This document shows positions 33,291 to 46,134 of a DNA stretch of 64,000 nt, piece after piece (positions within the stretch are counted from its first letter, which is position 1; each line of letters opens with the position of its first letter). Position numbers and translations under genes: made by a program. The stretch is taken from positions 13,067,001 to 13,131,000 of the forward strand of contig JAYKYS010000008.1 in NCBI GenBank assembly GCA_036924285.1, written 5' to 3'. Under the pieces are notes generated by a model, which made no database searches, had not been told where the DNA came from, and saw nothing but the letters and a program-made list of their open reading frames with translations. The DNA is from Asterella californica (taxonomy: Eukaryota; Streptophyta; Marchantiopsida; Marchantiales; Aytoniaceae).

Positions 33291-35799
33291 ACATCACAAA
33301 GAAGGCGACCAGATCAGGGACTGAAGATTCTGAGAGCATTACACTGCATCTGGAACCAACGTGATGCACACCTGTCATCATTACCCACAACCCAAAATCG
33401 ACAGGAACAGGCGCGTTCAAGCGGTCCATAAGCATTGAAGTTTCTTGGACACTCTCATGTGTGGGCCCATTTCTCGTCTCATAACGCACCTCTACCCCAG
33501 CTTTGTTTTGACACCTAGTTCATTCGTAAAAACAATGAATTCACTAACTCTAGACGTGTAAATGCTTTCCCCTTGATGCCAGCTCGTCGTCCATTCCTCT
33601 GCCCCCTTCGATTCCGCAGCCATATGCTCCTCCAGTCATGATTCTCCGCCTCCCCTCCCTCCCTCCGAGACCAAGATGACTGTTATTGAGTCACCTTCAC
33701 TCTCCTCTCCTTCTGGTCGCTCCCTTGAGACTTATCCATTAAATACAGAATATGATAATAATTCTCCTCATTATATTCTCACTCAGTTACGCTCCATACA
33801 CCTCTCGAGGTTTCCTCTCCCTGCATCTCTGCCAGTACATTTCAGCCCACTTGGGCATGATATCCTCCCTTCTAGTCATGCTTACCCTCCTCTCGACCCG
33901 TCACTGCTCAGAAAACAAAACAGAAGAAAATGAACAAGTGGACCTTCTGATACGTTTGATTCTTTTGATTTCCAGGATACAACCATCATCATGTTCCAAA
34001 GGACACCTGTTACCCCACATTATTTCAAGTATACACTTTTGCTTTGGACCAACACACTAGAGACTTCTGAATGTTGCTTTTGACCAATACACTAGAGACT
34101 TCTGGATGCCTCCTCCTCCCCTTCCTCCTCATTCAGCCCATCTATCATCCCCCCTGCAGTTATTTGTTGTCCCTACAGAGGAAAACAAATAACTGCAACG
34201 GACATTTGTGATGCATTACACTCATGATCTTGTCTCTCACACAACAAGAGGACACTTATCTCATTCTTGTGCAGTGCACTTGATCATGAATGAGTCTACT
34301 ACAAACAGTTAGACAAGTAAGGTGGGGTGAGCTGTCATTTCAGTAACTGGTCGTGATGCAGCCATCATATGATATCATATTCTTATAACGGAAGCGGGAA
34401 CGTTCAGTCACGAGAATTCCCATGTTCTGTAGGGGAACTGCTTTTCTTGGTGACCCTACAGGCCTAGGCTTCCCTTCATTGAGCCACAGGTTTGAAGAAT
34501 AGTGCTATATGAAGTTGTAGAGTAGAGGGAGAGTAAGGGCCCAGCCGCACATGACTGTTTGCGCTCAGTTTTTTACCCGAACCTAGGTTCGGTAATAAGA
34601 GAGGCAATAGCACTTATCAGTTTATTGGGTTCTCATTAAACTGGAGTAGAGAATATTCTGAAAATTAACTGATTTCTTGAGGGTCCTCTTAGGTACCCTC
34701 TTAAGGTTTTTAGGAGCTGTTTGGTTTCCATGCTGACACGTGTTATATTATCTGTTCACTTTTGTTCAAGTAAAAGTTAAAATATAAAAAGTTTCTTATT
34801 TTTAGGATCTGTATTTTTCTATGTTGATACATGTCATATTAATGTTGAATTTTGTTACAGTAAAAAGAAAATACAAAGATTTCTTTATTCAATCTCATAA
34901 AACCTAGACCATGGTTCCGGTCACAACATCTACCTCACGTTTGAAGATGGAAAATCCTTTGTATTCCAAACCTGCAAATCTACTTCAGAAAAAAAACTAA
35001 AAAACTAGTGAAAACTACACGTGAGAAACTATGTGCGGGTTTAGGGTTTAGGCCCTAAGTGAATAACGGATTCGCATGAACCGAAGAAGAGAGTCGGACC
35101 AGACTCTGAATCTTAACGGAAAAATCATATTTATTGTTTCTTTATTTTAATTTAGTAAGCAGGTAACGTCTCTTTTGACCTTGTGAACCTCATCCCAGAA
35201 TGGAAAATATCAATCTCCGATACCGTACCTCGAGGTCATCAGATTCGGCACTTCTTGATCGAATATTCTTTTTTTGTTCCCAAAAGGAATTCGACACCCA
35301 AGCTTGAAATTTGAAAATAAGAAGTCATTCGGTAAACTTCCGAATTTCTCTATTAATCTTCAAAGATTTAACTCTTTCAAAGATAATGTAATTCAAAAGC
35401 ACTATAAAATGGATGAAACTCACTGCACGTCAAGTTTTAAAGGTGCCTTTTTATTCACTCAACTAGAACGGCAAGTTTTCAAAGATTTTAAATTTCTTTT
35501 CCCGTCGTCCAGAGCACATAGGGTGTTAAAGGTAGAATATTTTCGAAAGATTCTGGACTTGTGGGAAAAAGTTACGACTTCTGCCAGACCTTGGCGGCTG
35601 TTTTCTTAACGGATTCTCGTTCATTTTTTGCAGTAGAGAATCTATTACTTTGAGTAATTATTTTTAATATCAAAATAAAAATTAATGCAAAGATTATAAT
35701 ATCCATTTACAAAGACGATCAGAATGAGCCACGATTCTACACAAAGTTACGTGCGATAAAATCGTGACCTTTTCTCTCTCAGCTGTTGAGGAATATTTC
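33291..35799. other. Intergenic, no gene recognised
   Basis: I see no supported coding region. Small structures: two 28-bp direct repeats around CACTAGAGACTTCTG (about 34046-34110), a 16-bp palindrome CCGAACCTAGGTTCGG at 34577-34592, and a telomere-like GGGTTTAGGGTTTAGG near 35037. The frame at 35274-35609 has no recognisable domain. Confidence 0.5.
34155..34197. repeat. Perfect hairpin, 14-bp arms
   Basis: TGCAGTTATTTGTT (34155-34168) is the exact reverse complement of AACAAATAACTGCA (34184-34197), with a 15-nt loop. Confidence 0.8.
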
Positions 35800-35907
35800 C
35801 TCTTAGCTTTGACACCCCCTAATACGCAATAAGCTTTCAGGAGAGTTTTCAAACTCTGGAAGCAGCTATTTAATTTAGAGATTATTAATGCGTGTCAAAG
35901 TTAAGAG
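35800..35907. mobile_element. Small MITE-like inverted-repeat element, 108 bp
   Basis: The left end CTCTTAGCTTTGACACCCCC and the right end, read in reverse complement as CTCTTAACTTTGACACGC, form terminal inverted repeats of about 25 bp. The interior is AT-rich and non-coding. The same CTTTGACAC terminus recurs at 36.2, 37.06, 37.39 and 39.52 kb. Confidence 0.6.
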
Positions 35908-36215
35908 AGTAGATTCTCTAATATCCAGAAGGGAAACAGCAGTAGTTTACTGAGGAGCGGCTGTGTGTAGAGCCGTGAATCGCTTACCATTATGTCTGTG
36001 AATTCATGTAATAATTTGAATTTTTAATATAAATATTTTGGAAACTAAAATAAATTATTTCAATCCTACATTACTTTATTATTTGCAAAAAATTACGATA
36101 GAATTCAAAAAAACTGATAAGAAACGTCCACGACGTTTTCCTACTAATGCCTCCGGATGTGCTCGTAGAAAGCATCCGTGGACTCTTTGCTATAGTTGCA
36201 ACCATCATCTGTTAA

Positions 36216-37078
36216 TTTCAGCTTTGACACCACCTATTATATGCTTTTTGGATTTTGCATTTTTTGTGGAAATCGAGTGAGAAGTCTCGCTGGAACAAAA
36301 CTCCTTTGGCCACCTCTAAATAGCAGTTTAAGGGTCAGTGAAAGGATATGTTGGAGATACTCTACTAAGATTCCATTCGCACATGCATTTTCAAAATTAT
36401 ATATCGTGCAGTTTTTGGTATTTTCGCTACTGCAAATGGACCTTCGAGCCAAGTGCAGTTTTCACAGTTTAGTCTTGATTCACTTCTTCTCTCCGCACTG
36501 CCTTCTCAGTTTCGTCCTCAGTTTTCAGCTCTCACTGCTCGTTCCACCTTCACGCCATGGCAACCAGCTAGCAAGGATAGTCTCGCACGTGTCATCGGCT
36601 AAAACTGTAAGCTTGAAACTCATAAGGATCCGGCCACAACCCTTCTCTCAGAATGCAAGAACCTGGACATTTCTACCCAACCATATTCGTAACACTGAAT
36701 GAAAAGTGCATGCAATCTGGAGCTACCGCTTATTACCACCCCTACTACACACGCGTGAACTCATCTTTTGCAGTTTTGAAACTGAAAGTGCAGAGTACCT
36801 CTAAGACTATCTCCACCTCAACACTTGAAACGGCACTCGAAGATCCAGTTACCAGTCTCTTCGGAGAGAAAAAAGGTGTGCTACCGTTTCATTTTCATTC
36901 ATCCAAGATTTAGAATAGATGCTATATGAGAAAATATATGAAAAATATACAGTGAGAAAACATCGTTTATTGTATATTATCACATACGATCACGACTGCT
37001 TATCGAGATCTTTTACAGTGGAGATGTTCTGATGTTCTCGTTCTCAAATATAATAAGGTGTGTCAAAGTTAAAATGAA
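36216..37078. mobile_element. Candidate non-autonomous DNA transposon, about 860 bp
   Basis: The left terminus (GCTTTGACACCACCTATTAT, 36222-36242) matches the reverse complement of the right terminus near 37050-37078 (AACTTTGACACACCTTATTA) over about 28 bp with few mismatches. The interior has an open frame (36196-36702) without a recognisable transposase. The boundary choice is tentative because 37392 offers an alternative right end. Confidence 0.45.
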
Positions 37079-38863
37079 AGATTCTTTAACGGAAAAAAAG
37101 AAAATCAGCGTAATTTGTTAACAGAGAGTTATGTCTAGAGCTGTGTATCGCTCAAGGAGGTGATTTAGATTACTCTAAGTTTTTTATTTCTTTATAATTT
37201 TAATAAATGATCAAAGTTCTGAATTTACTTACGACTGAAACTCACATAAAATTTGGAAAAAACATGAGTTAGAGTGGGGTTTCCTGCGGCTGCCCATAGA
37301 AACGAAACCGTCTTCTTGGCTACAGCCGTAACACTTTCTCGTGACAGATGAATATTTCTCAAAGGTCCTAACTTTTACGCTCACTAATAGAGGGTGTCAA
37401 AGTTGACAAGGACGGGAACTCCCATATGCAGTTTAGTTTCGGATAGCCACGGCGAGAAGAGTTCACGGGGATCTCCACAAGGTCCCCGTCAGTTCTCCCG
37501 CGGCAGATTTTGTTCCGCCGTGTAAGTTCTTGTTGTTAATCATTTTCTCCTCGATTCATCAGACGGTGTCTCTCGACAGAAAGTTCATGTCCACTTGCCG
37601 TAGGATCTGCCGAGAACGTAAGACGAGGACACTTACGTTCGGGGAAAACTCCTTTCTGCGCAGCAAACCCAAAGTGTTTATCTTTCACACCCAAACTATA
37701 ATATTTCTAAGTCTTCAGTCAGTTCGCAGGTGACGGGCACGTGGACAGAAGCTGACTGGACATCTTCGTGCACGCTGTCAATGTGCAAAAGTCGATTTGT
37801 AAGATTTGCCAAACTCTACTGTAATGTCTTTTCCTTTACTAGAGGAATTTGATACTCTTTTCACTTTCCAAATGGGCACTTGATACCACACGAACAGACC
37901 GAGAGGACATGACAAAACAATTTAGCCAATTCTCATGCGGTTCCGCTTGAAGTAGAACATTAAAGAGGATAAAAAGCTACCAGGTTCATTAGTTCATTTG
38001 TCAAAACATGAGTGAAATTAAAATACGATTTGTATTTTATTTTAAAGATAAATGTAAAATTCTAATATTTTCAGAAATTTTATGTCGGAAAAGCTCTTAA
38101 AATATCAAAAAGATCAGAAAAAATATTTCGCAAAAACATACCTTTACTACCTAAAATTCAAAATAGAATATTTACTGTATTCTAAAATAGTCTAGACAAA
38201 TAGGTGAAAGCGAACCCTTGGGATGAAAAGAAATGAAGTATTCTCCCTCAGTCCAAGGGTTTGTAAATACGTAACCAAAGGAACCTTTACAGCTGAAAAT
38301 TAATGCTAATGATATGGTTCGAGACATCATAAGTAAGAGATCAACAAAGATACTGAAATCATGAGCAGACTTTTAGCCCTCTAAATAAAATATAAAATGA
38401 TTACAAATTAAATATCATATGGGTGTACGGAAAATAATATTATGTCACATGCCCACTATGATATAAACCACAAACCAAATATTACTTTTGCAAATCGGTC
38501 TCAACAGCTTAGAGAAGCTTTCGTCTCTATAGATCAAAATATATTGTGATTAGAATTATATTCTGGACCCCAAAGTATACCAGATAAAATCCAAAAACTA
38601 TCCAGTAAATTACATTGTATCTTACGTTCTTTGCTCCATTCTAACAAGAAAAACAAAAACATTTAGTGAAAACTGAATGCCATGACGTCATGGAAGTGAA
38701 TAAGCACGAGTGTTGTAATATCAGTGCACAGAGAGACGAGTTTATATTACTCGGTATTTTTATGGAGTACATTATTGTATATTTTGTTATAAAATCCACT
38801 GAGAATAATTTTTACAAAGTAAGAATTTTAAAGACAAAATTATTCTTTCATTTTATTTTATAG

Positions 38864-38906
<43 letters not shown>

Positions 38907-39934
38907 CCTTATTAATTGCTCTTATATTCCCTTTATATATATATATATATCCCTTTAGGATGATGCATTGCAAAAGTCATTTTTCTTTATCACTATATTG
39001 AAGTCATATTTTCTACCTCTGCAACATAGTAAAAGGACTATTCATCATCATCAATTTTTAAATTTTTTGCCTCGAGAGTTAATGTCAACTTATTGCTGCC
39101 AAAAAAGTTAGAAAGAGCTTAGTCACAAGTGGATCTCGGCCAGTATGAACCGCCTCATCATCGTGATATTTTTTTATTTCTTAATATCGAAATAATATTT
39201 TCACTCTAAATAAGTTTTATTCTTCTTTTATTTTTCTAAGAAATAGTTTTAAATAAACTACCATGGTGTAGGAAGAAGAGACATCATGATATTCACAGGT
39301 CTCCGCCAAAGGTTACTGCATGCTGTGGCTCTTTATCCAACAATTAGCCACAACTGTTTTTGAGTCGTAATATCGTTTGGTCGTATAAGAATCAAATTAT
39401 TTCTCTTGTTCTTTAGCATTCTAGACAAAGGATCATATCTTCTACAAAATCTTGTCTACTGGTCTTGGCAAGTGTTACGGTATTTATGGCCTCTACATTT
39501 AGAGAATATATCTTCCAAACTTTGACACACTCTATTTAGCTTGTTAGAAAGCATAAATAATTTTCCATGAAATCCATCTCACGCTTCTCTAATTACACCA
39601 AATCTAAAGTATAGTGAGATGTTTCTATACTGACTCACAATGTTCTTCCATTTTGCATTTTCTTTGTGAGAAGACGTTGCTTATGGAAAATAACTGACTC
39701 CGTGTCAACAGGAATCCTTCTACGGGCACTAGAGGTTTAAGTCAGAAACAGCGATTATACATTTTCGGTAGGATTATGATTTTCTTCTAAAGGAGGGAAA
39801 ATACTCCTTTAATAGATATAAATTATTAATAAAGGAAAATCATTTTGTAATAAGAGTTAAATAATTTAACCGTCATCTACTCTTACAACGAAATATTACT
39901 GTCCTTACCAGAATTAAAGCTAACATTCAAACGG
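37079..39934. other. AT-rich intergenic with further CTTTGACAC termini
   Basis: GGGTGTCAAAGTTGAC at 37391-37406 and AACTTTGACACACTC at about 39518-39532 are further copies of the terminal motif, in a divergent arrangement that does not form one element. No gene is seen; open frames such as 38666-38863 are AT-driven. Confidence 0.45.
38866..38952. repeat. (TA)n microsatellites
   Basis: Two TA runs (about 38873-38899 and 38934-38951) separated by about 35 bp. Confidence 0.9.
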
Positions 39935-40115
39935 TGTGTTTTGGGCGTGCGTTCGTGTTTTGGGGTGTGGGTAAGTATATTAAGCATTTTGGTTATTCTA
40001 TTTTCGGATAACTTTTTCCTTGTGACAAAATAGTTGTGCGTTCGTGTTTTTTAAGTATATTACGTTTTGGTCATTCTTATTTTGACAGCTTTCTCCTCAT
40101 TACAAAGTAGTTGTT
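39935..40115. repeat. Diverged tandem duplication
   Basis: TGCGTTCGTGTTTT, then TAAGTATATTA, then TTTTGGT.ATTCT, then CTT..TCCT occur in the same order starting near 39949 and again near 40037. Confidence 0.6.
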
Positions 40116-40295
40116 GAAAATTCACGTTTGATTGTCACTCGATCAGCCGGTCATAATTTGAACTGTTTAGTTTTTTAAACCTGGTGATATGTAGCACTTT
40201 TGGTTAACAAACAAATTTATATTCAACGGGTTTTGTATATCCAGTGTTCTCTCGATCCATTTTTCTGTTACATTTTGCAAATCCAAAGAAAATCA

Positions 40296-40342
40296 TTTCT
40301 GCACCCGGAAATTAAATCAAATTTAATTTCCGGGTGCAGAAA
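40296..40342. repeat. Perfect long hairpin, 22-bp arms
   Basis: The arm 40296-40317 (TTTCTGCACCCGG...) is the exact reverse complement of 40321-40342 with a 3-nt loop (CAA). It could extrude as a cruciform or be the remnant of an inverted-repeat insertion. Confidence 0.9.
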
Positions 40343-40939
40343 ATATACTATTCTGTAGTAGATAAATTTGTATTGATTTAATCTCATATCAAGTGAGAGG
40401 ATGTACAACCTCTGCCAGTAATATACTGAAGACCGTCAGAAATAGTTACCGGCTGTACAAATATCCACAACCAACCAAAAGTTCGCAAGAGAGAGAGAGA
40501 TGGAAACGCGAACGACGTGAAATCTACAAAAGCAGAGGCAGAGCAGGTAGCGAACTGATTGGAGTCATCGGACGTCTGCAAGTCAAGGCCGTTGACTAGT
40601 GTAGCGAGTCGTGCATGCATGTGGGCTGAACCAAAGAATAGAAACGAGGAGTACGTTTGACAGTACAGCGTTCACGTGGTCTGTGACCGTCTGTCGTTCC
40701 GGATGGCCTTTCGCGTGGAAGATAAGAGCATCCGCCTACTTCTTTTGGCTCGGCGGGGGTCTTTAGGACTGCTGCCTCGTGCCTCTGTATCGTGTCGCCC
40801 TTCCTTTGCAGGCTTGTCCGTCTCTCTTCACCTAAAATTGAAAGCATGGAAAGAAATGAAAGAAAAAGAGGAAGTGGGACGTTACAGTCTGAATGACCAC
40901 GTGATTAGATCAAGCACCTATTTGTTTGTGCTGGTGTAT

Positions 40940-41300
40940 TTCAAGGCAGAAGGAAGGGACTGGAGCTTTTTTGTTTGAAGAAGCGCAACTCTATCATTAA
41001 CCAACGGATGGGAAGGCCCCATCAAGCAGAACAAGGGAAAGAAAGAAGGACACGAAGGGAAAAGTAACCAACAACTCGAAGGAGAAAAGGGAATTAGAGC
41101 TAAGTTTTAGTATTTTTAGTTCTAAACTAATCTATCATTTTTATAATATTATTTTTCAATAAAATCAAACTTCTTCCATATAAAAGTGTACAAAAAATAG
41201 CATCACTTACTGGAATTGTTTTTTTTGGACTATACCAACTAAAACTCTCTATAGAGCAATGGTGTAGGTCAAAGCAGAAGGAAGGGACTGGAGCTTGGAG
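40940..41300. repeat. Dispersed repeat plus flanking direct repeats
   Basis: CAGAAGGAAGGGACTGGAGC ends copies at about 40947-40968 and 41275-41296. Between them lies a diverged copy of the repeat at 3400-3560. The 300-bp spacing with matching ends suggests a local duplication or the ends of an old insertion. Confidence 0.45.
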
Positions 41301-43369
41301 TTCCTTAAAACAGTCACACACTTGCGGCTGCTCTTTTTTTCTTTCTCTCCCTAAACCATGTATTTGAGGCTCTCGTTGACGTGTAGTAATATTATCTATG
41401 TCACGTCAGTTTAGCACCTCGGCTAGGTTGGTCGAGTGTGTAATGGCTAGTCCCGGTAGGGCAGTTAGTACCATTAAGACAAGTTCTTGGGTTAGCCACA
41501 GTAATGATATACTTTGCATGTAGGACTTGTAGGCTTTAGTTCTTCGAGTTGAGCCTTCAAGCTCTTGGCTATGGTGGATAGTCTTGGTTTCGTAATCTGG
41601 ATTCTCTGATGCACAAAGTGGATTTGGCTCGACTTTAATGTTTGTGTAATGCGGTTGACATGGTGGAGTGAGTACAGATCATTATTACTCGAAGAACTCA
41701 ACTCGTGAAGTCGGGTTGAGCTTTCAAGTCACGAATTTATGCCGATGGTATCTCCGAAGTGTGTAGATCGTTGATATCTTCAATTTGCGAGTGCGTGAGT
41801 GCGCAGAGTGATTCTTTTTGGTCGTGTGTTTGATTGCTGTGCGGATTAGTAGTGTTTGGACCTATTCTTGATCAAATTTATGATGAGGTAGTGGGAAAGC
41901 GTTGCTGAAATTTCTCGTGACAGATTTTTGAGATCAATTTGAGATCGACAGATGTGCATCGATGGACATCGGATAGATGTTGATCAAAGATTTCTGGTGT
42001 TGATGAGTGTAGTATGTGCATGCTGAGAAGACGATTCCAACGCACCAAAATCATCCGATTTGGTGAAGAATCTAGTGAGTTACAAAGGAAAAAAGATCAC
42101 GGGTGATAAAAAATTTGATGTAAACTCGCCTGCGCGTGCACATTTGATGTCGTCATATCGCTCTTCTAGGAACGTGCAAAAAGATCTCCTACTATCTTAA
42201 ACAAGTCTATAAATACTTGCACGCATCCTTAGAAGACACCAAGAGCTATTGGTCTAGCGGTAAAGCCAAAGCTAAGAGTTAATAGTTAAGCACATTCTTC
42301 AGAATAAGTGTTGGGATGGATGATCTAGTTTTACTCACTCTCACACCACTGAAATTGGGCTTAGCTTACGCATGCCAGCAAGTTGGGTTGCTAGCTCGTC
42401 TCGCGTCGTCTCTGCTTCCGCACTCATGCACCTCTACTCCTTGAAGCCTCGAAGTCTCAAAATATCTCTTAACACCACAACACTCTCGCTCACTCTTCGC
42501 TTAGAGTAGAGTAGCAACTTTGATCAAACGCGCATAAGAAGGAAACACACCCAAACCGTACTAGGAGGAAGCTGTTGTTGTGATAGCATTTGTCTATGTC
42601 ATAAAGACACGCACGGAGGAAGTTGGTGGTAATTGTCTTGGGTGAGCTAGTAGAGCTACCACGTAGAGACGTTGTCATATAACATGTTTTTTTGTCTACA
42701 AATATATGGTTGTGTAGAGGTATGTGGCTTGAACATGTTGGCTCTAAACCTTGATCTTTCAACCCGAATGTTCTCTATCTACTCTTCTAGCACAAGTGAC
42801 CTTGTACCCCTTGACTCAAGATTAAAATTTGCTACGATTCAAAGATACGTATACGTTGTAGAAATTTGTGTTATAAATGGATCCTTCTGTACTCTATTTG
42901 AAATACTCAACTTTGTACTATCTACCTAAATGTAACTCTATATCACTGGAAGCATGACTTAATAACTTTTCAGAGACGCTAACCACTCATCAGTTTGATC
43001 GTCACAACTCTATCTAATACAACCGAAAGATGCTATAGGACCGCTCAACCAAACTTGATAAAGTCCTCATACAACTTGCTGCACACCCTAGTCTCCTAAG
43101 CATCGCAGCAAGGTAAAGCATGCATGCTTCAAGACACTACTCAGATCACAACATAGCACCAATGATGGTGGTATCTCACAACTATGAAAACTCAAACAGC
43201 GACTTATGACTCATCGCGGCTCTGTTTTCTTTCACCACAAAGAGTTGAAATCAGCCCCACACCTTCACAATGTCGAGTTGTATGCAAGCATGGTAGTTTC
43301 AGCAGCAAACTCCTCTCCAATTGCTCAAAATGAACCAAAAGATCACAATAGATCTGACTGAAAACCAGA
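41301..43369. other. Probable transposon debris, no gene recognised
   Basis: A TATA-like CTATAAATACTT at about 42208 and pyrimidine-rich sequence after it resemble an LTR promoter region, but I find no partner LTR. Minus-strand frames at 41492-41701 and 42490-42762 lack clear domains. Confidence 0.35.
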
Positions 43370-45476
43370 ATCCGCTAATAACAAAAGCTTCTTTGAACTT
43401 TGAGACCTCAGTTCTCTCAATTAAGTAGCCAATGATGATCAAATTTCACAGGAAGCTTTATTGGATCATTCACTCCTACCTTGAATAATTTTCAGGTCGA
43501 AACCTCAAATCAACTCTCAGATATGGATCAAACCGTAATCTGTGTTAACTTTAGAGCTTTACAGACCTAGGTACATCCAAGACCCTGAACAACCTGTCCG
43601 ACCATTCGAGATGAAACTTCTCAGATATCTTATTGATAAAGCATCGCTCAATCCTAGAAAGTTTCACTCAAAAACTCGATCTAGAACTCGAGAAATAGCC
43701 ATTCCTCCGTGACTGTCACAATTAGCAATACGCGTCTCATCACGTTTGTACTTCTCAACTTCAATCGATCGATCCACAATCCAAATCGATCAAGAAACGG
43801 TTGAAGTTGATATCAAAACGACCAACTCGTCGTCAACTCTCCAACGCAAATGACTGCTCTTCAAAACTCCTCACAAGTCTCTCAGAACAACCAGAAATGT
43901 TGCAGTAGATACGAATTACACCCCCTCCACTCAATCGATCATAGTGCTCTCAATCCTCCATGAAATCACTCAATTCTTTAGCTCAGATTGTAGCTCTGGT
44001 CGAGAGCTTTTCAACCATATCATTCTTCTTACGAATGGCTCTCTGAATCTTCCCAAAACCACAAAAAATACTGCAAGATGTTTTCTAAACGAGCTCTACC
44101 CAAACGGTCTTCAGATGTCGATAAGACATTCCTTCTTGACTCTGTTGTTCTCAAGAACTATCAGATCCGACTCCCGACAGCTGAGATATCGTCGAGTTTC
44201 GGTCGTAGGTGACCGAACTTGCAAAAACTTCTCTCTACGGCTTAAAACCACGCACACCGTCCAAACGGATCGCTCGATCTTATATCCGTCTTCTCTGATA
44301 GGTAGATCTAGCTACCCTGAACTCAACCAGACTCCAAATAGGCCATTTGGAGTTCCCTTTGCAAAACCACGCAAGAAATTTGGTCACAGATTGCAAAAAT
44401 ATGACGTAAAGTGACTCCCTGCGGCTCAAACTCACTCACCACACCCAAACCAACAATCCAATCCACACACGGTTTTCTCTTGCGCTTAGGTGAAGACTCC
44501 TTGATCGCATATGCACCAAGAACGAAGAGCTTGGCTCACCAATCACGAAGAACAACTCAATCTCAGATCGTAGACGACGAAAAATTAACGTAAGCGCTTT
44601 CCTTCGAGTCAATTTTCTTCACATCCTTTCAAATCATCCGATGAAACTTCGTACTGTCTTCAATTTCTTGAAGAACTCGATATTATGATCTGATGGATCC
44701 AAGGATAGCAAGAACGGCCCGAACAGTCCAACTCTCTTTCACAGGTCATTAAAGCATTCCAAAAACTTCTCCTGCGTCTCAATTTCTCCCAGAACACATT
44801 CTCCGATCCGTCTCTTCACAAACCGTCTTTAACCGTCTTAAACTGCGTCTCAGATCGGTGCGTAGCTTGCGCAGATCTGAACCCAATAACACCTTGCGCG
44901 CATGTACTGGACTTCTCAATTCTCCAAACCGTCCACCGACAAGTCGTAGAAACAAGCTAGCTCCTTAAACTATCCCCTTACGTTAGTCGCTGTACATAGA
45001 AGTTTTCTCAGATAATGAGCAACCAGACCCCTTGCGTCTTTAGTGTAGCGCCAGGAGCTGTAAATACCCAATCAGTAATAGTAAACTGGGGTCTAGCTTG
45101 ATTTTCTCTTCTTTCGAGTCTCGTAACTTCTCCACTAAGCGTGCAAATGAAGTAGACGATGTGCCCATGGGAAGTTGACAACGAGCTCTACCCATCGATA
45201 TAATGAAAGCGAAGATCCGAAGTTGTGTAAAAAGCTCATAAGCTGAGGTCTAGCTTGTTTTTTCCCATCGTTCGAGTCTCGTAACTTCTCCACTAGACAT
45301 CAAAATGAAGTAGACAAAATGTCCATGGAAAGCTGACTATGAGCTCTACCCATTGATGCGATGAAAGTGAAAATCCGAAGTTGTGCAAAAAGTCTTATTT
45401 TTAGTCCCATGAGTGTCTTTGGAGCGATAATGGTAAGCATCGAGATAGATTTTCAGATAGAAGACGGTCCATGACA
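43370..45476 (-). mobile_element. Minus-strand gypsy LTR copy (LTR family A), truncated
   Basis: Read on the minus strand it begins TGTCATGGACCGTCTTC at 45476. It then contains partial tandem units (CAGCTTA..AGCTTTTT, ACTTCGGATCTTC, GGGTAGAGCTC), then blocks collinear with the plus-strand LTRs at 48.4-49.2, 50.2-50.85 and 61.7-63.2 kb. It includes both the block missing from the first (near GAAGAGACGGATC) and the block missing from the last (GGAGGGGGGTGTAATTCG). It is thus the most complete LTR representative in the window, although its own 3' terminal block is absent. Confidence 0.7.
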
Positions 45477-45589
45477 CTACATCGTCCACGTCTGACATCT
45501 TTTCCATGACCCCTATCTCAAAATCCTCCAGAACCTGCAAAATAGATAGATTCTTGCTGACTCGTTGAACTAGTACTCCTTAGTAGATG

Positions 45590-46134
45590 CACCTCCTTTC
45601 CTAACATCATAGGAACAAGTTCATCAAACCGCGGAAGAGGTTCTCTGTTTGAAATTGAGGTAATGAACTACTTGTACTCAGCAGGTAGTCCTTGCAATGT
45701 GATCTCGATCAAGACAATGAGATCAATCTCGACTTTGATAGAAGATAACTGATCTGCGAGCTGCTTGACATAGTCGTTGATGCACCTCGACTCCTCTTCA
45801 TAGTGTTGAACTGCTGTAGTAATTGGAGCTTCCGCATCTCTGTTCCTGATTGAAACAAACGCGCGAGTGCATTTCAAGCTTTCTTGGATGTATCATAATC
45901 TTGGATGTGACTGATCATCGGTGCTGAAACTATCAGCGCGATGTAGCGAAGCTTGGTAAGATCACTTCTTACACTCATTTAATTTCACATCACTACATCA
46001 AACGCTTTCTCCTCCTCAATGATAAGATCTCATAGATCTTGTCCATGCAGGAAAGTCATCATCCGGAACTTCCACACTTGATAGTTGTTCTTGTCGAACT
46101 TCTCTCCAATGATCAAAGACATGGATTCCGCCAT
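45590..46134 (-). pseudogene. Ty1/copia gag (UBN2-type) relic
   Basis: The minus-strand frame from ATG 46134 reads MAESMSLIIGEKFDKNNY followed by VWKFRMMTFLHGQDL, the usual start of plant copia gag. It is broken by an in-frame TGA soon after, further stops and frameshifts, then by AVQHYEEESRCINDYVKQLA and ITLQGLPAEYK, which match the gag dimer-region layout. The reading ends near 45590, shortly before the start of the LTR at 45476, so the rest of the element is missing. Its own LTR and primer site lie just upstream at 46782-47024. Confidence 0.7.

Noticed and set aside
33063..33489. Minus-strand Pro/Ser/Leu-rich open frames
   Set aside because: They come from the CT-rich promoter-like tract; no domain or conserved pattern.
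35274..35609. 111-codon plus-strand frame
   Set aside because: AT-rich sequence with no recognisable domain and no flanking splice or promoter signals.
37391..39532. A 2.1-kb transposon bounded by the two CTTTGACAC motifs here
   Set aside because: The motifs are in divergent orientation, opposite to the arrangement at 35.8 and 36.2-37.1 kb, so they do not form terminal inverted repeats of one element.
42240..42290. TATTGGTCTAGCGGTAAAGCC-like segment resembling a tRNA D-arm
   Set aside because: No matching acceptor stem, anticodon arm or T-arm could be folded around it.
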